Of a stretch of DNA of 64,000 nucleotides, positions 59,101 through 64,000 are shown in pieces. The translations under genes were made by a program, and so were the position numbers. Source of the stretch: an uncultured Pirellula sp. (GTDB lineage Bacteria > Planctomycetota > Planctomycetia > Pirellulales > Pirellulaceae); contig CAIOHR010000058.1 of NCBI GenBank assembly GCA_903858115.1, positions 1-64,000 of the forward strand. Direction: 5' to 3'. The first letter of the stretch is position 1, and each line of letters starts with the position of its first letter. The notes below the pieces were generated by a model that saw only the letters and a list, made by a program, of their open reading frames with translations, did not search any database and was not told the origin of the DNA.

Positions 59101-62100
59101 TCGCAAGTATCCACTGGTCTGGTCTCTCTTTCAGGCCTTGCGTTCTCGAACCTGGATTACAACCTGTGGCATCAATCAGCTCGACGAGGGAGCGATGCTG
59201 GACACAACATCAATGCCCCGACGGATCAAAGCGATGTTTCGACAACCGGCGGGTTGAGCTGGTACTTTGGTTTTGAGAACCGGTTTGCGAACAATAATGT
59301 AAATTTCAACAATTTCTCAGATCCGCTCGCCCAACCTCGCGCCTTAGGTACACCTTTGGCGAACACCTATAACTTCCCTGGAGGTGCGGCAGGTGTTCTC
59401 GAGAGTCAACCATTCTCGTTGGCCGGGATGTCTTCCGCTGACAAGCCTACGTTGTACTTCAATTATTTCTTGAGCACCGAAGATGCGAATTCTTCGCTGA
59501 CCAACCCAATTCGTGATTCGTTCCGCGTCTATGGACAGGGAGACGACGGCGTATGGAGATTGTTGGTAACCAACAATAGTTCGATACAGGAGTCTGCGGT
59601 CGAGCGTGCGACGGATAACGATTTGTCTGCTGGACAAACCGCCCCTGGTGTTGCATGGCGACAAGCTCGCGTCGATATCGGACAACTCGCCGGCAATCGC
59701 GACGTAAGATTGCGTTTCGAATTCAGCACCGCCGGCGGTATGGGAGATACCTTTACTGGAGGTCGCGGACCTGAAATGCGAGTGGTTGCAGGTAATCAAT
59801 TGACCGACGGCCAAACGTTTAACGTCAATGGAAGACAATTCGAAATCGAAATGGGTTCGACGCTCACCATTCCGAGCGGCAACAGCATCCGAAACCTGGA
59901 TTTGTTGTCAGTAAACGGCACAAGCTTTGTTTTTTGGGATGGATCTGGAACGGCACCTGCTGGCAACGTGATCCGGTTCAGCATTGGGGATACACCCACA
60001 GAACTAGCCCTCAAGATCCATGACGCCCTACGAGCAGCAACATATTCTAAGACCAATAGAGCTGTTGCCTTTAACGAGCCACTTGGCGGAACCGATACAT
60101 TGAGCAGGGCTCTCGATGTAGGAGTTCGAAGTGAATTTTTTGTCTTCAACGGTAGGGGAGCGATTGGCGACAATGCTTCCTTGGCGCCCACTTTGGATAG
60201 AGACGTAGATCTCGTTCGAATGAATTTGGAAGCGGGTACACAAATTGTTGTGTCGGCGAACGCCACAACGATTGGCTCTTTCCTTGATCCATTCTTGAGG
60301 ATCTTTGATAGCGAGGGTCGACAACTCAGTTTCAACAATGACTTTGGTGGCAGCCGCGATTCTCGAATTGCGTTCACCGTACCATCCGATGGCGTCTATT
60401 ACGTCGGTGTTTCTGCCTCGGCCAATAATGGCTACAGTGCGACGGTTGCCAACAGCACCACCAACGGTGGATCCCAAGGTCAATATGATCTAACGATCGA
60501 TGTTACACCTCGATTGAACGTCAGTGTTCTTAACAACCGAATTCAAATAGACGGTGGTAAGAACATTGTCGTGCCAACGACTTCTCCCATTTTGCTGACA
60601 GGGACCACGGGTCTATCCAGCGGCAATTCAGTTCCAGTGTACATATCGCAAGGGATGACGGCCGAACAGGTTGCTGCCGAAGTGAAGCGTGCCATGGAGG
60701 GAGCCCTTGCTCCGAGCAACTTCGATACGTTTGCTCGACGAGGGATATTCATCGACATGACAGGTACTACTGTTGCTTCACCAGGACCATTCACCCTTTC
60801 GACATTCCGTCCAGAAGATGTTTTATCGGAATGGGGAACGAACGGCCAAGGATCTAATCTCGATCCACTAAGTCGTCCCGCGTTCCGCGCTCGTAACAAC
60901 GCCTTCGAAGGTCTCTATCTTGATGACTTCATCATTGGTTTAGCAGAGCGCGGCGAGCAGGTGACGGGAGCGCGATCGGATACAACGTTCGTATCCACTG
61001 GGCCAACCACGGGCCCGCAAGGCGGGACGTACCAACTTGAGATTCGACAAGGTACCGAATATGGTGCACCTCGCGTCATCACATCACCGCCGAGTGCCAT
61101 TCAACTCGATTTGATCAAGTCTTTTGGTCCGAACGAGGGTCAGTCGAGCTACCAATCTGTACGCTTCAATGGCGCTACGCAAATCGCCGATGGTCAGATC
61201 ATGACGATCAGCGATGGTGTGAATTCGATGGATTTCGAATTTGACGATACAACTTTGCCTGTAAGCTCACCGACACGAGGTGTTCGCGCAGGCAATGTTC
61301 GCGTTCCTTTCAATCCTGTGATCGGAGAGTCGGCGCAAATCATTGCCTCCCGAATTCGTGATTTGATCAATTCGAATGTTGTGCAAAATGTGTTGCGGAT
61401 CGGTGCGATCTCGGCAGACGGAAGCACCACCGGAACGAACTCCGACGAGGTTGTTTTTGTCGGAACCGTTACCGTCACAGTTCCCGTCAACATCGGTGAT
61501 ACCGAATCGTTCTCCGGTACGGGTGACAAGAACACGCCTAGAGAGCAGGGACAAGTCGTCGTAGAAAATTCTAGAATTTCCAACTCCTCAGGATTCGGAA
61601 TTGTTCTTCAGGCGGGCGCTCGAGACCCTGGTTCCAATGCGCCGAGCCCAGGCTCCGTACGCAATACCATCGTGTTGAATAACTCCAGATTGGCTCCTGG
61701 GGCAGTCGTTGTGAATAACGAACTATCCTTCAACAACGCTGGAGGTATCAACATCGTCGGTGATACGACAACGGGTAATGTTCCGCAAGCGTCGGTTCCA
61801 TTCGCCCGCATCGTTAACAACACGATCCTGGGCGGATTAGTCACTCGGGTTGCAGTTCCACCTGGATCTACAGTCGCGGGAGATTTTTACTCTGTCGGTA
61901 GCATCGCATTTGCAGATCGAGTCGTGGACTACCGTCCGACCGCAGGTGGTGGACCGGTCCCAATCGCTGGACTTCAGAATCCAGCAGAAGCATTGGGACT
62001 ACCAAACTATTCAGGAATTGGCGAACCTCTGGCAAACCAAGGCGCTGTTTCGCTTGGACGTGGAGGTGTATTGACGTTGCAATTCAGTAACAACATACTG

Positions 62101-64000
62101 ACTGGATCGAACGATGCTCGGCCTGACTTGGCGATCTACGAAGTAGGTTCCTCTGAGAACATTCGTGTCGAAGTGAGTGCGGACAATGTGACTTATACCT
62201 CGGTCGGGGTTGCATCGTTTAGCAATCGATTCATCGACCTGGATGCGTTTGGTTTCAACGCGCAGAGCCAATTGTACTTTGTGCGATTGACTGACGAGCT
62301 GAATCAGGGGGCTTTAAGTGGAGACTCTGTTGGGGCGGACATCGATGGAGTTGGAGCTCTCTCGAGCCGACCAGGTTATCTGTACAATCCAACCGGTTCA
62401 GGTATTCGAGTTGGCGCCAACGCCAGCCCGACATTGATCAACAATGTTGTCGTGAATCATCTAGAAGGAATTTTTGTAGATCCGACTAGTTCTAGCACAG
62501 TCATTGGAGGTACTCTTTTCCAACGAAACACCCAAGATGTTTCGGGTTCTGCAAGTTTAGGTCAGTTCCCGATTGTGGCTCCAGCAACAACGATCTTGTT
62601 CACTGACCCGGCATCGCGCAATCTTTATCCTCAACCTGGTTCTCGAACTATTGATGCATCTCTGGATTCACTTCCCGATCGAGCATCCTTGTTGTCCGTG
62701 AAGCAACCATTAGGATTATTACCTTCGCCAATTATTGCTCCATCAACAGACATCACTGGCCAATTGCGAGTCGACGATCCATCTGTCGCGGCTCCTCCTG
62801 GTTTGGGTGAATCTGTGTTCAAGGATCGTGGTGCTGCGGATCGTTCTGATTTCGTGGGCCCGATCGCGATCGCTATCAACCCTCGCGATAACGATGCACT
62901 TGGAACCGACAATAACCCAGCACTCGGGACTGTGGAAGTTGTAACGAAAAGCTTGAATCACTTTGACATTCAAGTCCTCGATGCATCTGCGCTCGGCAAT
63001 CTGTCTCAAGGGACCGGTATTGATCGAACAACCGTATCTTCCAATGCAATCTTGCTTTTGAAGAATGGTAACATTCTGGTTGAAGGAGTGGATTATCGGT
63101 TTGGATACGATTCGACAAGCAATATTATTCGTTTGACTCCGCTTGCGGGAATCTGGGAGAGCGAATCGGTTTACCAAGTGCGATTTGTCAATCGAAACGA
63201 ATCCCTAATCGCCTTCAGCGATCCGTTGGTGATCAATGATGCAGCGACCTATACGATTGTCGATTCGCAGAATGTGACGCATTATTTTGAGCTGGAGACT
63301 GGAATCACCCTTCGAATGCCTCGCGATTCGAGCGGATTCACGAACCAAGCGATTGATGGAACGATCTTCCGAATTGATGACGGCTTCCGAAGAATCACTT
63401 TTGAATTCGACAACAACCAAACGTCTAGCCCGACGAATATCGCTGTCCCATTCTTAAGCCAAGACCCACCATCGGTTCTTGCAGAAAAAGTCGTTGCTGC
63501 TGTTCTTGCAAGCGGTCTCATTGTCCGAATGCAATCACTGGGCAATGGTTCGATTCAAATGTTCGGTAGCAACCTGATTAGTGTGATCCCCGAGACAAGC
63601 GGAATAGCTCAGTCGGGAAGAACGGGTGTTCAACCGACCTACGGATTCCGAATTCCGACTGCGAACGGTCTGCCTCTAGGATTCACGGATGGTCAAACAT
63701 TCTCTGTGCAACGGGGCAACTCCACCTTTGTGTTCGAGTTTGATAGCAACGGAACCGTTGGTGCCAATAACATCCGCGTTGGTTTCTCCAATACGACGGA
63801 CGGATTGGCAGCAGCAATCGTCACAGCAATCAATGGTGCAGGACTGGGACTCACAGCGAGTTCAACTCCTGGTGGCTTTATTGCGGTGGGTGCACAAAGC
63901 GATCTTCGACTGCAAGCGACAAACACGGTTCTTCAGGTTGTTGGATCGCCTGGTCGAGGTGCTGCAATTCCAATTGAAGTGGATGCGTTACAAGTTCAGT
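50152..64000 (+). CDS. Giant surface protein, partial: beta-helix, PPC and DG/FEFD modules
   Basis: One frame stays open from 50152 to the window end, over 4616 residues. The N terminus is basic with RRSLLESLESRQVMAAG, like the toxin at 17122 and unlike a normal signal peptide. Residues around 640-730 resemble a metzincin: the expected HExGHxxGxxH reads MRGIGVLLGMGS at 722-733, so all three His are lost. PPC-type beta domains occur near 52440-52810, 56340, 57000-57400 and 60160-60500 (DIDLYRF, DVDVYSF, DIDWYSF, DVDLVRM). Parallel beta-helix regions lie at 52970-53900, 54290-55200 and 62380-62560. A GSLSAGTYNYKLVYVDAAGSES domain is at about 53940. DG/FEFD modules recur at 58222, 59803, 61186, 63352 and 63685. 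It is probably exported and surface-bound. The end lies outside the window. Confidence 0.9.
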   Translation, partial: MTTVGTGSGSFSSNHPRKDRTKLRKQQLVRRSLLESLESRQVMAAGPQLIGAQPNEGALISLDGSTSTATVLNTSPREIVLRFDDTAGLDPATLSSGIQVKRAGADGVLSSAYVSTDLGTNGRVVLDFSASEPGQQGNGVEIAFTSTSRNSSIPGKPASWPILSISGSRINVQLNTLPGSQTTASDLIRAMTENEAVRSRILVKRLRGIESEVIANTVPNGTVYTLAGADAARVSSNLNSGTNTLQVEFLSLLPSSSGGGTRIEVVSRDFGGEGTPNVTVSGRTIRVEVNSNARFATTVGELIDAINLSLDSNGLVRARLVSGSLFTRIGANPTTYSPLTLVAGDDVAITPSFIGFGDTNREVVIRFAETLPDDFYIIDILGAGPFALRNLAGQAFNSGVSKSVRFDLDLGTTIQSVVPQPIVRNANGALSQLRNVIHVYFNDDDLNPVEAQKPEYYQLVHTGNTLRGTDDVVFLPVSVNYDSVLNRSTLTFSRNLDALVDSVGTPLPITALRLRIGNNQGAAAGGVTEVPQPTDPGSRFTSAANLGGAWAAGSGAKSVIVNSQILNQTPYELDFPGANNEAGNRDSRYQHHVTRTDADGIAVISYNFALELGTANQSVQLNAITEPQKDLVRQIFSLYEKYLGVRFLESDSLGFTVAVGDMLAINPLTALTPIEANRAGGLTFAAGPLASNPAISAAIIDIQDFNSADDNLFGTELFRSFMRGIGVLLGMGSADELPQSTVQNNLPLATSANAEPVFPGNHDVVHGQHILRPEGRDIDLYRFTLPSVGGQLNLEIVAERQANSSLLDAAIRLYRNEGTALAPRWVELAANDDYFSKDPRVQLEFVKGGDYIVGVSAKGNTSYNPEIEDSGLGGKSEGKYQLRIDYLPPAPASLVDVNGLPTPLDGDGDGRPGGVHNYWFVPTRPDRATPVPGIADASAYTIWVDKTAANGGSGTLASPYNSISRALTEAATISQSDPLATRNVVVRILGNTQNRAFEIGFNRFGQSLADGTTFDVPKNVTVMIDAGAIIKMGRARISAGSSTVSVDRSGGSLQLLGIPDSKVIVTSIHDTVGVGVNPDRTPPAPGPGDWGGIEFRNRIDGGDETRTDRERDGLFLNTVVHSDLRFGGGQVFVDGVSQVITPIHIVDSRPSIANNLITRSADAAMSATPNSFREDNFNDPRSQGNGLFVADYDRVGPDIRGNRIVNNTVNGLFIRTRTGAAENPETITVAARFDDLDIVHVVGENLIVDGRPGGGIIDVAAPPTTVVTLVASTGGSLSAGTYNYKLVYVDAAGSESLASLPTSSVTVTANGSIALDNLPPIGPGLPYVARRIYRSEATGGGTYRFVAQINAVTTTFVDNGNVTGSALVELTTKVRSRLDGSLIVDPGLILKSQGSRIEVRNGGNFVAEGTSALPIVMTSINDARFGVGGTSDTSNSRVTRTPNRGDWGGVFVGHASSASLDNVRISYAGGSTRIEGGFASFNPIEVHQADFRMANSRIEQSATGTESSTSPSRTGRGTNGAAAIFVRGAQPIIVNNRIYDNDGAALNVDVNSLSHEYVTDRGRSTGELGLVGEFLENQGPLVKGNLLSRNAINGMFVRGQTITTQSVWDDTDIVHVVPNTITSDNFHTYGGLRLKSSASESLVVKFGGGAGSAGLNATGTPSDFSSRIGGSIQIMGQPNFPVIMTSIADDSVGAGFGIDGRSNFDTNNNGDGSSSTLTRLPFGPEVNNGTLIDNDVNVNLPGFFSFLAGPGGNSSFGGNSGITAQGTSQLFTNEDVIFDFANYIDVGALGAGFELANTTITLPPTLVSPDLVASEGTFVGNNGASVRWRVESRFDNGISRLYNTVTLNSDVPLGDVSFINYLDEDIEFPNDDFLYLAGTPGQADFRAYTIDSAERVGFSHGGFYQPGPELQNATYIGLAADEFRDLANAIETTGTTYTLGGNIDLVDIPPFIDPTLGQVYGRADVTTAFQWRVEPTATSAVMTSFLELVPTQIERQAAPGSWSGLEMQTYSNDRNVAATSERESARASAPASNDVPSSAQYLGQLSRQASGGDENARLGFEIQGTINKPSDVDVYSFTANGRTEVWLDIDRTTFGLDTVVELIAADGTILALSNDSFLEETEKATNPIFSTLSGNSANPLRKSSLIQVPKTAAGDARDDYGTNPKDAGMRVVLPGQESVASLYHIRVRSSNQVVGQPASTPALSNPASVGLGKSKGSYQLQVRLGEAQEYPGTSVSFADIRFAANGVTLSGVPRHSPLVGETAEVETATTNNNTFASAQYLGNILQTDRSTISVAGSLSSPSDIDWYSFDINQQQLLSPLARYLSTIFDIDYADGIGRADMSMYLFNSNGNLIQVGEDSNILDDRATSLKSADNSDLSRGSTGALDPYIGSVELSAGRYFLALTSRSQIPSVLANRLSTTGNNDSGIRLQPVNSGRYIVEDRVDTRLGASAQGPIVPQFLPESSRVEYVLGDVPMYLLQDLANGSSQIYLANSLTGQLSNSVGTTVLVDINDLAIRPNGDIRAFSGRVNNVRNDANANYILIDPGTGTAQVDGNFGVTTRQLNPADRQLADQNEGLIFNALTYANLGGTEIGFAVANRPLVPASNGVSYEENILYRFNSGTGAGTSFPAIDNTFNIVTAGNPNPDDIIQGSGTSVTERGFIRTTASAGAVSTRVALTEATQVRSTTQNLVNDGDTVSIRVLPSTNVTFEFNSGPELRLQLDPVNFPSRVLLDGDQFMIDGVTYQITTSASPGVIPGVTTVFYSPTMTNAQFVASLKQAVPSTVQVGFDGNRVNFSGAITGSFNILSTRGVAQDLGSTGNVGSGRIAVDFLAEDTAETIALRLAQALNSAGFAGLSAVAVNNEVQLVSAQVTAATGSARRVGIAPGGTVTGIAQVNGDMFAVSDQGGLYRVSSDRLASNFAGNIADYVSSSYNLTGIRFTGLSAGPRHVGGGQYEDILFGTDVFGNIHAFDTNGVPQGVFANGESQVSTGLVSLSGLAFSNLDYNLWHQSARRGSDAGHNINAPTDQSDVSTTGGLSWYFGFENRFANNNVNFNNFSDPLAQPRALGTPLANTYNFPGGAAGVLESQPFSLAGMSSADKPTLYFNYFLSTEDANSSLTNPIRDSFRVYGQGDDGVWRLLVTNNSSIQESAVERATDNDLSAGQTAPGVAWRQARVDIGQLAGNRDVRLRFEFSTAGGMGDTFTGGRGPEMRVVAGNQLTDGQTFNVNGRQFEIEMGSTLTIPSGNSIRNLDLLSVNGTSFVFWDGSGTAPAGNVIRFSIGDTPTELALKIHDALRAATYSKTNRAVAFNEPLGGTDTLSRALDVGVRSEFFVFNGRGAIGDNASLAPTLDRDVDLVRMNLEAGTQIVVSANATTIGSFLDPFLRIFDSEGRQLSFNNDFGGSRDSRIAFTVPSDGVYYVGVSASANNGYSATVANSTTNGGSQGQYDLTIDVTPRLNVSVLNNRIQIDGGKNIVVPTTSPILLTGTTGLSSGNSVPVYISQGMTAEQVAAEVKRAMEGALAPSNFDTFARRGIFIDMTGTTVASPGPFTLSTFRPEDVLSEWGTNGQGSNLDPLSRPAFRARNNAFEGLYLDDFIIGLAERGEQVTGARSDTTFVSTGPTTGPQGGTYQLEIRQGTEYGAPRVITSPPSAIQLDLIKSFGPNEGQSSYQSVRFNGATQIADGQIMTISDGVNSMDFEFDDTTLPVSSPTRGVRAGNVRVPFNPVIGESAQIIASRIRDLINSNVVQNVLRIGAISADGSTTGTNSDEVVFVGTVTVTVPVNIGDTESFSGTGDKNTPREQGQVVVENSRISNSSGFGIVLQAGARDPGSNAPSPGSVRNTIVLNNSRLAPGAVVVNNELSFNNAGGINIVGDTTTGNVPQASVPFARIVNNTILGGLVTRVAVPPGSTVAGDFYSVGSIAFADRVVDYRPTAGGGPVPIAGLQNPAEALGLPNYSGIGEPLANQGAVSLGRGGVLTLQFSNNILTGSNDARPDLAIYEVGSSENIRVEVSADNVTYTSVGVASFSNRFIDLDAFGFNAQSQLYFVRLTDELNQGALSGDSVGADIDGVGALSSRPGYLYNPTGSGIRVGANASPTLINNVVVNHLEGIFVDPTSSSTVIGGTLFQRNTQDVSGSASLGQFPIVAPATTILFTDPASRNLYPQPGSRTIDASLDSLPDRASLLSVKQPLGLLPSPIIAPSTDITGQLRVDDPSVAAPPGLGESVFKDRGAADRSDFVGPIAIAINPRDNDALGTDNNPALGTVEVVTKSLNHFDIQVLDASALGNLSQGTGIDRTTVSSNAILLLKNGNILVEGVDYRFGYDSTSNIIRLTPLAGIWESESVYQVRFVNRNESLIAFSDPLVINDAATYTIVDSQNVTHYFELETGITLRMPRDSSGFTNQAIDGTIFRIDDGFRRITFEFDNNQTSSPTNIAVPFLSQDPPSVLAEKVVAAVLASGLIVRMQSLGNGSIQMFGSNLISVIPETSGIAQSGRTGVQPTYGFRIPTANGLPLGFTDGQTFSVQRGNSTFVFEFDSNGTVGANNIRVGFSNTTDGLAAAIVTAINGAGLGLTASSTPGGFIAVGAQSDLRLQATNTVLQVVGSPGRGAAIPIEVDALQVQ

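Noticed and set aside
1..64000. tRNA or rRNA genes
   Set aside because: No cloverleaf with the GGTTCRANYCC arm or rRNA-like conserved stretch was seen on either strand.

Overview
The window reads as chromosomal DNA of a planctomycete, most likely of the Pirellulaceae. The evidence is family content: a LamG/cytochrome/DUF1549/DUF1553 protein followed by a DUF1501 protein, BatA-type and von Willebrand factor A (VWA) membrane proteins next to a MoxR ATPase, a BlaI regulator with an M56 peptidase fused to a DUF1559 domain, and two very large proteins that share an N-terminal 'LLExLExRQ' motif instead of an ordinary signal peptide. The genus cannot be fixed from the sequence alone.

Layout. 1-1476 has no convincing gene and carries two copies of a roughly 324-bp structured repeat. 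1.5-11.2 kb (+) holds a MoxR ATPase, a DUF151-type nuclease, an HSP90-family chaperone, a degenerate HD-GYP protein and two VWA membrane proteins. 11.2-16.5 kb (+) holds a tiny membrane ORF and the DUF1553/DUF1501 pair. 17.1-23.8 kb (+) is a polymorphic-toxin island: a 1393-residue protein ending in a long Hint domain and a PD-(D/E)xK nuclease tip, a probable immunity gene, a broken AHH-type toxin tip, an Imm11-like gene and a small zinc-ribbon-like gene. 24.1-27.3 kb (+) is a BlaI/M56-DUF1559 operon with a clear promoter and terminator. 27.35-27.74 kb carries a small antitoxin-like gene and the stump of its toxin partner.

The minus strand then carries a lactonase and a methyltransferase (27.7-30.3 kb), a hybrid histidine kinase behind a CheB-CheR-PAS fusion (30.8-36.1 kb), accD, a pseudo-phosphoglycerate-mutase and rpe (36.5-38.7 kb), bioD (38.9-39.6 kb), and a lipoprotein with two paralogous secreted proteins (39.6-43.2 kb). 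A LolA-like secreted protein (+), uppP (-), a membrane/accessory pair (+), a haem-motif protein (-) and ffh (-) lead to 49.9 kb. From 50152 to the window edge a single open reading frame encodes more than 4600 residues of a surface protein; its end is outside the window.

The most unusual items are the toxin island with its orphan AHH tip, the pseudo-phosphatase that has lost its catalytic residues, the giant protein with a dead metzincin motif and repeated DG/FEFD modules, a small gene interrupted by TAG just before its usable ATG, and a perfect 20-bp palindrome upstream of the HD-GYP gene. All family assignments come from reading motifs by eye; no database search was run.
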